Of a DNA stretch of 64,000 nt, positions 47,845-56,482 are shown piece by piece. The stretch covers positions 1-64,000 of the forward strand of contig CAZEXP010000001.1 in the NCBI GenBank assembly GCA_964516845.1. Direction: 5' to 3'. Position 1 is the stretch's first letter, and each line of letters opens with the position of its first letter. The DNA is from JAPEKQ01 sp964516845 (GTDB lineage Bacteria; Joyebacterota; Joyebacteria; Joyebacterales; Joyebacteraceae). The translations under genes were made by a program, and so were the position numbers. The notes under the pieces are model-generated. The model worked only from the letters and a program-made list of their open reading frames with translations, was not told the DNA's origin and searched no databases.

Positions 47845-48627
47845 GTGCACCACGAGAGGAACAAGAACCACCCGTTGGTGCGACCGGGAGGATGGAGGTG
47901 GCGGCTCTTCGTGCGCTCCTTCCTGCTCCAGGCGGTCTGGAACCCGCGCGGCATGCAGAACGTGGGGTTCTTCTTCGCGGTGGCGCCGCTGGCGCGGACG
48001 ATGGACGACGAGGAGCGACGCGCGTTTCTCAAACGGCACATGGCGTTCTTCAATACGAACCCGGTGCTGGCCCCGTACGTCCTCGGGGCGGTCGTGCGAG
48101 CGGAGCTCGACGGTCGAGGCGCTGCTGAGGCGGAAGAGATCAAGAATGCGCTTGGCGGCGTGCTGGGAATGGCCGGTGACGCGTTGATGTGGGGAGGTCT
48201 CCGTCCGGCGGCCGGCCTCATAGCGGCGGCTGTCGCGCTCTACGGTCTTCAGACCGGCGCATGGGGTGTCTGGACCGCGCCCGTGGTGATGCTCGTCGTC
48301 TACAATGTTCCGCACATCCTCTTGAGGGCCCGGGGTGTTGTCCGGGGGCTGTCCCTGGGTCCGGAGGCGGCCAGCGAGCTTCTCGGCAGGGGATTCAGGC
48401 GTGCCGTCCTCGCGGCGCGATGGGCAGGAGCCTTCGCGGCCGGCTTCGTGCTGGCGCTCGCGGCGTTCGGGACGGAGCGGGGCGGGTCGTCGTCGGTCGT
48501 GGTGATGGGCGCGTTTCTCATCCTGGGTGCGATCGCGACGCGTCTCAGGATCCCGTCCACGGTCATCGCGGCTGCCGGAGCGGTCGGAGGTATTATCCTC
48601 ATGGTGAACGGTTTCAATGGAGGGTAG
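47845..48627 (+). CDS. mannose-family PTS EIID membrane component
   Basis: A 260-residue EIID protein: LFVRSFLLQAVWNPRGMQNVGFFFAVAPLAR, FFNTNPVLAPYVLGAV and ALGGVLGMAGDALMWGGLRP are classic ManZ-type motifs. A C-terminal set of membrane helices follows. CGGAGGAA at 47831-47838 precedes the GTG at 47845. The in-frame extension upstream runs through the EIIC gene and is discarded. Confidence 0.92.
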   Translation: MHHERNKNHPLVRPGGWRWRLFVRSFLLQAVWNPRGMQNVGFFFAVAPLARTMDDEERRAFLKRHMAFFNTNPVLAPYVLGAVVRAELDGRGAAEAEEIKNALGGVLGMAGDALMWGGLRPAAGLIAAAVALYGLQTGAWGVWTAPVVMLVVYNVPHILLRARGVVRGLSLGPEAASELLGRGFRRAVLAARWAGAFAAGFVLALAAFGTERGGSSSVVVMGAFLILGAIATRLRIPSTVIAAAGAVGGIILMVNGFNGG

Positions 48628-48628
48628 C

Positions 48629-48895
48629 GTGCTCGAGAGAACGGTGACGATCGCGAATCGCGTTGGCCTGCACGCTCGCCCGGCGGCGGAGTTCGTGAAG
48701 CTGGCGGGGCGCTACAGATGCGATGTAAAGCTGAGCAAGGACGACCTGACGGTTGACGGCAAGAGCATCATGGGTGTGATGATGCTCGCGGCCGAACATG
48801 GAAGCTCGGTGATCATCACGACGGACGGCGGCGACGAGATCGAGGCGATGGAGTGCCTGGCAGCCTTCCTCGAGCGTGACATGGAAGAGGGGTAG
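48629..48895 (+). CDS. ptsH: phosphocarrier protein HPr
   Basis: The 88-residue phosphocarrier. The GTG at 48629 gives exactly the canonical numbering: His15 (NRVGLHARPA), phosphorylated by EI, and Ser46 (GKSIMGVMML), the HprK target. GGAGGG at 48619-48624 precedes it. An ATG at 48617 would add four residues and overlap the EIID gene. Presence of Ser46 and hprK together indicates a working HPr(Ser-P) switch. Confidence 0.96.
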   Translation: MLERTVTIANRVGLHARPAAEFVKLAGRYRCDVKLSKDDLTVDGKSIMGVMMLAAEHGSSVIITTDGGDEIEAMECLAAFLERDMEEG

Positions 48896-48898
48896 CCG

Positions 48899-50686
48899 TT
48901 GATCCTGAATCTCGCTGAGATAGGACGCGCGAACACCATTGACGGGATACCGGCCTCGCCGGGCATCGTCATTGGAAAGGCGTTCATCCTCGATGCGGAG
49001 AGGCCGCATGTCTCTGAGGAGCGGATCGCGGCCGATCAGATGGACCGCGAGGTGACTCGGTTCCGCGAAGCCATCGAAGACACGAAAGTTCTTCTCCGGC
49101 GTCTTCGCGGAGAGCTCGAGGAGGAACTCGGTGAGAACAAGGCGGCCATATTCGACGCACACCTGATGATCCTCGAGGATTCGATGGTCGTCGAGGGAAC
49201 GCTCAAGCGGATCAGGGACAACGGTGTCCGTGCGGAGTTCGCCCTCACGGAGACGATCGGTCAGGTGACGCGGGTCATGGGACGTACCGAGGACGAGTAC
49301 CTCAACGACCGCATCTACGACATCAAGGACATAGAACGAAGGCTCCTGATGCGTCTTCTGGGCCGGGAGGACCGAACGCTCCGGAGTCTGGACGACGAGG
49401 TCATCATCGTGGCGCACAATCTCGCTCCGACCGACACCGCATCGATGCGGAGAGAGCGGGTCAAGGGCTTCGTCACGGAGGTGGGGGGCAGGACGTCACA
49501 TGCGTCCATCATGGCGCGGTCACTCGAGATCCCGGCCGTGGTCGGAGCGCACGGTGTGACGGAGTCCATCAGTCAGGGCGAGACCATTATCGTCGATGGT
49601 GTGCTCGGTCTCGTCGTCTACGGATTCGATCCGGCGGTGCTCGAGTACTACCTCGGTCGGAAGCGGGAGTACGAGGAGTTCGAGAAGCAGCTCCTCAAGT
49701 TGAAGGACTATCCGGCTGTGACCCGTGATGGGAGGAAGTTCGAACTCGGTGCCAACATCGAAGGTCCCGAGGACGTCCCATCCGCGATCTCGCACGGCGC
49801 TGAAGGGATCGGTTTGTTCCGAACGGAGTACCTCTTCCTTGCAAGGCGGGACGTTCCGAGCGAGGAGGAGCAGTACGAGGCGTACCGCTCGGTCGTCGAG
49901 TTGATGTCGCCCGGACCGGTGCTGATCCGAACCCTCGACGTGGGCGGCGACAAGTTTGGACTTGGTGGACAGCACGAGGCGGAGGCCAATCCGTTCCTTG
50001 GCTGGCGGGGCATCCGGTACAGCCTGGCGCACCCGAACATCTTCATCCGTCAGCTCAAGGCGATCCTGCGCGCGAGCGCGCACGGGAATGTGCGGATCAT
50101 GTTCCCGATGGTTTCATCGATCAGCGAGGTCAAAGACGGGAAACAGGTGCTCGAGGCCGCGCGGCAGCAACTGAGGATCGAGGGGCGGGAGTTCAGTGAG
50201 GACATCGAAGTCGGCATCATGATCGAGACGCCGGCGGCCGTCGTGCTCGCCGACGCGCTCGCGAGAGAGGTTGACTTCTTCAGCATCGGCTCGAATGACC
50301 TCATTCAGTACACGCTGGCGGTCGACCGCGGCAACGACCGTGTCGCGTACCTCTACGACCAGTACCACCCCGCCGTGCTGGAGTTGATCCGCCAGACGGT
50401 CCGGGCCGCCAAGAAACACAGGAAGTGGGTAGGTCTCTGCGGCGAGATGGCGGGAGACCCACTGTCCGTTCTGCTTCTCATCGGGCTGGGCCTGAGCGAA
50501 CTCTCGACGAGTCCGCTGATGCTTCCCGAGGTGAAGAGCATCATCCGGTCGACGAGCTACAACTCGGCGAGAAAGGTCGTATCCCGCGCGCTCGAGATGC
50601 AGACCGGGCCCGAGGTGCGACGGTATCTCGAACAGATCTTCAAGCGCAAGTATCCAGAGATCAGTGCAACGGAGATGATCGTATGA
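48899..50686 (+). CDS. ptsI: phosphoenolpyruvate-protein phosphotransferase (Enzyme I)
   Basis: Starts the PTS by autophosphorylation from PEP. The 595-residue product has IPASPGIVIGKAFIL, the active-site histidine His201 in EVGGRTSHASIMARSLEIPAVVG, EGIGLFRTEYLF, LDVGGDKFG and the C-terminal GSNDLIQYTLAVDRGN and LCGEMAGD. The TTG at 48899 follows AGAGGGG and lies 3 nt after the ptsH stop. It is longer than E. coli EI by about 20 residues. Confidence 0.96.
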   Translation: MILNLAEIGRANTIDGIPASPGIVIGKAFILDAERPHVSEERIAADQMDREVTRFREAIEDTKVLLRRLRGELEEELGENKAAIFDAHLMILEDSMVVEGTLKRIRDNGVRAEFALTETIGQVTRVMGRTEDEYLNDRIYDIKDIERRLLMRLLGREDRTLRSLDDEVIIVAHNLAPTDTASMRRERVKGFVTEVGGRTSHASIMARSLEIPAVVGAHGVTESISQGETIIVDGVLGLVVYGFDPAVLEYYLGRKREYEEFEKQLLKLKDYPAVTRDGRKFELGANIEGPEDVPSAISHGAEGIGLFRTEYLFLARRDVPSEEEQYEAYRSVVELMSPGPVLIRTLDVGGDKFGLGGQHEAEANPFLGWRGIRYSLAHPNIFIRQLKAILRASAHGNVRIMFPMVSSISEVKDGKQVLEAARQQLRIEGREFSEDIEVGIMIETPAAVVLADALAREVDFFSIGSNDLIQYTLAVDRGNDRVAYLYDQYHPAVLELIRQTVRAAKKHRKWVGLCGEMAGDPLSVLLLIGLGLSELSTSPLMLPEVKSIIRSTSYNSARKVVSRALEMQTGPEVRRYLEQIFKRKYPEISATEMIV

Positions 50687-51747
50687 CAATGCCAAAGAGC
50701 GCGGACGAGCTCGAGGGACGTGACCCGGGCGCGATGTACGAGCACATGGCGGCCTTCCAGCGACAGCTGATGGAGGCCGATGCGATAGGAAGGGACGCGG
50801 TCCTTACGACGAGCACGGACGGTGTGACCTCCATCGTCGCCCTCGGAATGGGAGGTTCCGCCATCGGTGCGGAGTTCGCGTCAGTGTACCTCGAGGATGT
50901 CCTGCCGGTGCCCATGCGTGTGGTACGCGGGTACGGAGTTCCGGAGTATGTTGGCCCTCGGACGCTCGTGCTCGCATCGAGCTACTCCGGCAATACGGAA
51001 GAGACCCTCTCGGCCTTCGAGGATTCGCTCGAACGGGGTGCTCGCGTCATCTGTGTGACAACGGGCGGCACGCTCGCGGAGCGGGCGGGCGAGCGCGGGC
51101 TGGACATCGTGAGGATCCCTCCAGGACTGCCGCCCCGGGCGGCGCTCGGCTACAGCCTGATCCCGCAGCTGTGGATCATGCACAAGCTCGGGTTCACGCC
51201 GGACCCGTCGCGCGAGATCGAGGAGGCGGCCGGTGTGGCCGCTGAACTCGCGGCGCTCTTCGCGGTCGAACGCGGAACATCTGAGAACGCTGCGAAGGAG
51301 CTCGCCGAGTGGTTCCACGAACGAATCCCGGTGGTATACGGCGCCGTGCCGTGGACGAACGTCGTAGCGAGCCGCTGGTGCGGGCAGATCTCCGAGAATG
51401 CGAAGCTTGTCGGACATCGCAACGAGCTTCCGGAGATGAATCACAATGAGATCGTCGGATGGAGCGCGGCGAAGCCCGTCGGAGGAGTGTCCCGGGTCGT
51501 ATTCCTGAGGGACAGCGGCGAACATCCGCGGATCGCGAAGCGGTTCGAAGTGACGCGGCAGATCATCGACGACTCGGGCGCGGATACACGAGAGGCGTGG
51601 ACGAGGGGCGAGTCACGACTTGCCAGACTCATCTCTCTCGTGGTGCTCGGGGACTTCATGAGCTACTATCTTGCGATGCTCACGGGCGCCGATCCGACGC
51701 CTGTGAAGCCTATTGACCGGTTGAAGGCCGCCCTCGCTCGCAGCTGA
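50683..51747 (+). CDS. bifunctional phosphoglucose/phosphomannose isomerase
   Basis: A 354-residue SIS-fold isomerase of the archaeal/actinobacterial bifunctional type. It has VALGMGGSAIGAEF, LASSYSGNTEETL and the C-terminal isomerase motif ISENAKLVGHRNELPEMNHNEIVGW. It would interconvert glucose-6-, fructose-6- and mannose-6-phosphate from the adjacent PTS. ATGA overlap with ptsI. Confidence 0.93.
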   Translation: MTMPKSADELEGRDPGAMYEHMAAFQRQLMEADAIGRDAVLTTSTDGVTSIVALGMGGSAIGAEFASVYLEDVLPVPMRVVRGYGVPEYVGPRTLVLASSYSGNTEETLSAFEDSLERGARVICVTTGGTLAERAGERGLDIVRIPPGLPPRAALGYSLIPQLWIMHKLGFTPDPSREIEEAAGVAAELAALFAVERGTSENAAKELAEWFHERIPVVYGAVPWTNVVASRWCGQISENAKLVGHRNELPEMNHNEIVGWSAAKPVGGVSRVVFLRDSGEHPRIAKRFEVTRQIIDDSGADTREAWTRGESRLARLISLVVLGDFMSYYLAMLTGADPTPVKPIDRLKAALARS

Positions 51748-51814
51748 CCGGTTGGGTGGTCGGGTGGAAGTGCAGGCCCTGCCGCCGCGGAGCGCGCACC
51801 GGAAAGGACACCCC

Positions 51815-52795
51815 ATGAGAGCCATCATTCCTGTCGCCGGTATCGGCACGAGGCTCAGGCCGCACACCCACACGATCCCCAAGGCCCTTGTGCAGGTGGC
51901 AGGCAAGCCGATCCTCGGGCATATCATCGACCAGCTTGTGCCTCTCGGTATCACGGACATCGTTCTCGTGACCGGATACATGGGGGAGCGTGTGAAGGAG
52001 TACGTGGGACAGGCCTATCCGGACCTGGCGGCGTGCTACGTCGACCAGGAGGAACGGAAGGGGCTGGGGCACGCAATATTTCTGACACGCGAGTGTGTGG
52101 ACGACGGTCCGAGTCTGATCATTCTGGGCGATACGATCGTGACGGCGGATTTCCCGGGGCTTGTGGCGCGCGGCTCGACGGCGATCGGCGTCAAGGTCGT
52201 CGATGATCCGAGACTCTTCGGAGTCGTGGAGGTCGAAGACGGAGTCGTCAAGAGTCTCGTCGAAAAGCCGGACATCCCACCGAGCAACCTGGCAATCGTC
52301 GGTCTCTATCTCATCCAGAACACGCGGCTCCTTATGGACTGCCTCTCAGAGATCGTGGATCGTGACATCCGAACGAAGGGTGAGTATCAGCTGACGGATG
52401 CGCTGAAGCTCATGCTGGAGCGAGGCGAACGGATGGAGCCATTCGAGGTTGAGGGATGGCATGACTGCGGACACCCGGTGACCCTCCTCGCGACGAACCG
52501 CTTCCTGCTCGAGCGCGCGGGGAACGGCTCGCCGGAGTATCCGGGATCCGTTGTCGTTGCGCCGGTGTCGATCGATCCGGGCGCGGTGATCGAGAATTCG
52601 ATCGTCGGCCCATATGTGTCGATCGCGGCGGGGTCGACCGTGAGGAACTCCATTGTGCGCGACAGCATTCTCAACACGTCCGCGCATGTGGAGACGAGTA
52701 TTCTCTGCGAGTCGCTGATCGGCGAGGGTGCCCTGGTGAGAGGACACTACCAGAAGCTCAACGTAGGCGATTCATCTGAAATCGACAATGGCTGA
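51815..52795 (+). CDS. sugar-phosphate nucleotidyltransferase with C-terminal beta-helix
   Basis: A 326-residue NTP-transferase. The nucleotide-binding signature VAGIGTRLRPHTHTIPKAL is at residues 7-25, with LGDTIV, LVEKPDIPPSNLAIVGLY and a HDCGHP motif near residue 216. A left-handed beta-helix of hexapeptide repeats (about 245-320) ends the protein. It probably makes a nucleoside-diphosphate hexose (glucose-1-phosphate thymidylyl/uridylyl- or mannose-1-phosphate guanylyltransferase class). The nucleotide cannot be fixed from sequence. GGAAAGGA precedes the ATG at 51815. Confidence 0.88.
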   Translation: MRAIIPVAGIGTRLRPHTHTIPKALVQVAGKPILGHIIDQLVPLGITDIVLVTGYMGERVKEYVGQAYPDLAACYVDQEERKGLGHAIFLTRECVDDGPSLIILGDTIVTADFPGLVARGSTAIGVKVVDDPRLFGVVEVEDGVVKSLVEKPDIPPSNLAIVGLYLIQNTRLLMDCLSEIVDRDIRTKGEYQLTDALKLMLERGERMEPFEVEGWHDCGHPVTLLATNRFLLERAGNGSPEYPGSVVVAPVSIDPGAVIENSIVGPYVSIAAGSTVRNSIVRDSILNTSAHVETSILCESLIGEGALVRGHYQKLNVGDSSEIDNG

Positions 52796-52859
52796 CGGCC
52801 GGTCCCGGTCGGGAGCGGCGAACGATACGACTCAAGACGGCAGCGGGTTGGAGGACGGC

Positions 52860-53996
52860 ATGCAGAAACATCTCTTCACATCTGAATCCGTGACCGAGGG
52901 GCATCCCGACAAGGTTGCCGACCAGATCTCGGATGCGATACTGGACGCGATCATCGAACAGGATCCCATGGGCAGAGTCGCCTGTGAAACGCTGGTGACG
53001 ACCGGGATGGTGTTCGTGGCGGGTGAAATATCGACTGAAGCGTACGTGGAGATCCCGCGAATCATTCGTGGGACGATCCAGGACATAGGTTACACCGATG
53101 CGCGCTACGGGTTCGACTACGAGACCTGCGCCGTCGTCACGGCGATCGACGAGCAGTCGCCGGACATCGCGATGGGTGTCGACACGGGCGGAGCGGGCGA
53201 CCAGGGCATGATGTTCGGGTACGCGACGCACGAGACCGAGGAGTACATGCCGATGCCGATCCACCTGGCGCACGCGCTCGCCAGACGGCTTGCCCGCGTA
53301 CGCAAGGACGGGATCATCGAAGGACTCGGCCCGGACGGCAAGACGCAGGTCACAGTGGAGTACGAGGACGGCGTGCCGGTCCGCGTCGAGACGGTCGTCG
53401 TCTCGACGCAGCACGCGGCCGACCTGACGATTCCCGTCCTTCGGGAACAGATCAGAAAGAGCGTGGTGGACCCGATCATCCCGAAGGGAATGACCGGTGA
53501 CGGGTACAAGCTTCTCGTGAATCCCACGGGCGCATTCGTGAAGGGCGGTCCGGCGGCTGACTGCGGTCTGACGGGCAGGAAGATCATCGTCGACACGTAC
53601 GGCGGCCTCGGAAGCCACGGCGGCGGCGCGTTCTCGGGGAAGGACCCGACGAAGGTCGACCGCTCGGCCTCCTACGCGGCGCGGCACGTTGCGAAGAATC
53701 TCGTCGCGGCGGGCATCGCCGATCGTTGCGAGATCCAGGTCGCGTATGCCATCGGTGTCGCCGAGCCGGTCTCGGTCATGGTCGACACGATGGGGACGGG
53801 GACGATCCCCGACGAGGAGATCGTTCGGATCATCAAGAAGCACTTCGATCTGAGACCACGCGCGATCATCGAGCGCCTCGACCTCCGCCGGCCCATCTAT
53901 CGCCAGACGGCCGCGTACGGACATTTCGGTCGGTCGGAGGAGTGCTTCACCTGGGAGCGGCTCGACATGGTCGACGTTCTCAAGGCCGGCGTCTAA
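52860..53996 (+). CDS. metK: S-adenosylmethionine synthetase
   Basis: Makes SAM from methionine and ATP. The 378-residue product has LFTSESVTEGHPDKVADQISDAILDA, the hexapeptide GAGDQG, and GGGAFSGKDPTKVDRSASYAARH, all diagnostic. GGAGGA precedes the ATG at 52860; an in-frame start at 52788 overlaps the previous gene. Together with ahcY it forms a methyl-cycle pair that serves the several SAM enzymes in this window. Confidence 0.97.
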   Translation: MQKHLFTSESVTEGHPDKVADQISDAILDAIIEQDPMGRVACETLVTTGMVFVAGEISTEAYVEIPRIIRGTIQDIGYTDARYGFDYETCAVVTAIDEQSPDIAMGVDTGGAGDQGMMFGYATHETEEYMPMPIHLAHALARRLARVRKDGIIEGLGPDGKTQVTVEYEDGVPVRVETVVVSTQHAADLTIPVLREQIRKSVVDPIIPKGMTGDGYKLLVNPTGAFVKGGPAADCGLTGRKIIVDTYGGLGSHGGGAFSGKDPTKVDRSASYAARHVAKNLVAAGIADRCEIQVAYAIGVAEPVSVMVDTMGTGTIPDEEIVRIIKKHFDLRPRAIIERLDLRRPIYRQTAAYGHFGRSEECFTWERLDMVDVLKAGV

Positions 53997-54007
53997 CGGG
54001 AGGTACG

Positions 54008-55264
54008 ATGAACCACGATATTGCATCGATCGAACTGGCCGACAGCGGACGAGAACGGACACAGTGGGCGGCCCAGACGATGCCCGTGCTTGCGAGCATC
54101 GCGGAGCGGTTCGCGCGCGAGAGGCCGCTCGATGGACTCGGGATCGGCGCCTGTCTGCACGTGACGACCGAGACGGCGAATCTGATGATCGCCCTCAAGG
54201 CCGGCGGCGCCAGGGTTCAGCTGTGCGCGTCGAACCCGCTCTCGACGCAGGACGACGTAGCTGCGCATCTGGTGCGGGACCACGGCATCAGCGTCTTCGC
54301 CGTTCGCGGCGAAGACAACGACCGCTACTACGAGCACATCCACGCGATCCTGGCCGAGCGGCCCTCGATCACGCTGGACGACGGAGCGGACCTCGTCTCG
54401 ACAATTCACAGCGAGCACCAGGATCTGATAGGCGATCTGATCGGGAGCATGGAGGAGACGACGACGGGTGTCATCCGTCTGAAGGCCATGGAGAAGGACG
54501 GGGCGCTCAAGGTCCCGGTGGTCGCCGTGAACGACGCGAACACGAAGCACATGTTCGACAACCGATACGGGACGGGCCAGAGCTCCATCGACGGCATACT
54601 CCGTGCGACGAACACGCTCATAGCGGGCGCGACATTCGTCATCGCGGGGTATGGCTGGTGCGGGAGGGGCCTCGCTTTTCGGGCCCGTGGGATGGGGGCG
54701 AACGTCGTCGTGACCGAGGTCGCTCCTCTGAAGGCGCTCGAGGCCGTCATGGACGGGTTCCGGGTCATGCCGATGGATGATGCCGCCCCGCTGGGCAACA
54801 TCTTCGTGACTGTCACCGGTGACATCAACGTCATCGCAAGGCGTCACTTCGGCATGATGAAGGACGGAGCCATCGTCGCGAACTCCGGTCACTTCGACGT
54901 GGAGATCGAGAGGTCGGCCCTCGCCGACATGTCCGAAGAGCGCAGAGTTCCTCGCACCTCGGTGGAGACCTGGGTCCTGCCGGGCGGGAAGCGGATCAAT
55001 CTGCTGGGCGAGGGGCGGTTGGTGAATCTCTCGGCAGCGGAAGGGCACCCGGCGTCCGTCATGGACATGAGCTTCGCCAATCAGGCGCTCTGCTGCGAGT
55101 ATCTCGCGAAGCAGACGGGGCGTCTCGAGCCGAGGGTCTACAGCGTTCCCGAGGAGATCGACCAGCGTGTCGCCAGGCTCAAGCTGGACGCGATGGGGAT
55201 CAGGATCGACACGCTGACCGCAGAGCAGGAGGAGTACCTGTCCTCCTGGAAGCACGGGACGTAG
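54008..55264 (+). CDS. ahcY: adenosylhomocysteinase
   Basis: Hydrolyses S-adenosylhomocysteine to adenosine and homocysteine. The 418-residue product has CLHVTTETANLMIALKAGGA, DDGADLVSTIH, AVNDANTKHMFDNRYGTGQSSIDGI and the NAD-binding GYGWCGRG. GHFDVEIE and LLGEGRLVNLSAAEGHPASVMDMSFANQ follow. GGGAGG precedes the ATG at 54008, 11 nt after metK. A terminator follows. Confidence 0.97.
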   Translation: MNHDIASIELADSGRERTQWAAQTMPVLASIAERFARERPLDGLGIGACLHVTTETANLMIALKAGGARVQLCASNPLSTQDDVAAHLVRDHGISVFAVRGEDNDRYYEHIHAILAERPSITLDDGADLVSTIHSEHQDLIGDLIGSMEETTTGVIRLKAMEKDGALKVPVVAVNDANTKHMFDNRYGTGQSSIDGILRATNTLIAGATFVIAGYGWCGRGLAFRARGMGANVVVTEVAPLKALEAVMDGFRVMPMDDAAPLGNIFVTVTGDINVIARRHFGMMKDGAIVANSGHFDVEIERSALADMSEERRVPRTSVETWVLPGGKRINLLGEGRLVNLSAAEGHPASVMDMSFANQALCCEYLAKQTGRLEPRVYSVPEEIDQRVARLKLDAMGIRIDTLTAEQEEYLSSWKHGT

Positions 55265-55336
55265 CGGGCGGTCGTCGATCGTTACGGTCGAACAGCGGAT
55301 CCGCGGGTTATGACGGAGCCGATGAGCAAGAGAAGC

Positions 55337-55370
55337 GGGCGGCGCGATCTGCGCCGTCCGTTTCCTCTTT
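55337..55370 (+). terminator. rho-independent terminator after ahcY
   Basis: A nine-bp stem, GGGCGGCGC (55337-55345) with GCGCCGTCC (55351-55359), loop GATCT, followed by the pyrimidine-rich TTTCCTCTTT. It ends the long + strand run before the convergent permease genes. Confidence 0.8.
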
Positions 55371-55405
55371 GATGAGGGGGGAGACGTTGAGCATCGGGCG
55401 ATGGG

Positions 55406-56482
55406 CTACTTAGGTGTTCTCGCGACGATCCAGATGCCGATAGCGGCGAAGACGACGTTGGCGATCCACGCGGCGAGGGGCGGAGAGAGGATGCCCTGCC
55501 GGCCAAGAACCTGCGCCACCTGGATGGCGGCGTAGTAGAAGAACGAGATGGCGAGCGCCGATGCGAACGCGACGGCGAAGCCGCTCCGGCGGGTTCGCGC
55601 GGCGAGCGGCGCCCCGAGCAGCGTCATGATGAACGAGACGAACGGGAAGGCGACCTTGAGGTGAAGCTGGACCTCGAGCGCTCGAGGGTCGTTGCCGCCC
55701 GCCCTGAGCTTGGCGATGTAGTCCCTCAGGTCGAAATATCCCCGTTCCTCAGGTTCCAGCTTGCGACGGACGAGATCGTCGGGCGTCGGATCACCCGGAT
55801 TCAGTTCCATCGTGTCGAATGGAGTGACGCTCTCGCCCTCGGATGTGAACCGCCTCAGCCGCCCGGACTCGAGTATCCAGTGATCGGTCTCCCACCGGGC
55901 TCCGGAGGCGTCGATCCTGGTCTTCGGACGCAGTCGCTCGTCGAACTCCTCGATCGTGACGTCCTCCATGATCTGTTGTCGCGTGTTGTATCGCCGGACG
56001 AGGATCATGCCTCCATCCGGGCGCATGTAGATGATGTCCCTGCGGATCCGCGGGTCGGAGCGCTGCCCCCTGAGGTGCGCATCCTCGATCTCGATCTTGT
56101 GGCGCGTCGCGGGCGGAACGGCGTACTCGGCCACGAGGAGGTTGGCGGCGCTGACAAGGACCGCGAGCAGGAGGACCGGTGTGAGGATCCTCGTGAGGCT
56201 CAGCCCTGACCCCTTCATGGCCATGATCTCGTTGCCCCGCGACATGGCGCCAACTGAGAGAAGCGTCGCGAGAAGCATGGCGACGGGGACCGTGAGCACG
56301 AAGATGAAGGGCATCGAGTAGGCGTAGTACAGGGCCACGACGCCGGCGCCAACCTGATTGTCGATGAACGTGTGCGCGTGGTCGAAGAGGTCCACAAGAA
56401 CGAAGATCCCGATGAACCCGAGGAACAGCAGGATCAGCGGGCGGAGCGTCCGCAACATGATGTACCTGGTGAGGATGCTCAT
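55406..56482 (-). CDS. lptG: YjgP/YjgQ-family LPS permease (second gene of pair)
   Basis: A 358-residue LptF/LptG-family inner-membrane protein. It starts SILTRYIMLRTLRPLILLFLGF, has MAMKGSGLSLTRIL after the second helix, a periplasmic beta-jellyroll region, and three C-terminal helices (PFVSFIMTLLGAPLAARTRRSG). With LptB it extracts lipopolysaccharide. The ATG at 56482 overlaps the upstream permease stop by 4 nt. The F versus G name is by gene order only. Confidence 0.9.
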   Translation of the reverse strand: MSILTRYIMLRTLRPLILLFLGFIGIFVLVDLFDHAHTFIDNQVGAGVVALYYAYSMPFIFVLTVPVAMLLATLLSVGAMSRGNEIMAMKGSGLSLTRILTPVLLLAVLVSAANLLVAEYAVPPATRHKIEIEDAHLRGQRSDPRIRRDIIYMRPDGGMILVRRYNTRQQIMEDVTIEEFDERLRPKTRIDASGARWETDHWILESGRLRRFTSEGESVTPFDTMELNPGDPTPDDLVRRKLEPEERGYFDLRDYIAKLRAGGNDPRALEVQLHLKVAFPFVSFIMTLLGAPLAARTRRSGFAVAFASALAISFFYYAAIQVAQVLGRQGILSPPLAAWIANVVFAAIGIWIVARTPK

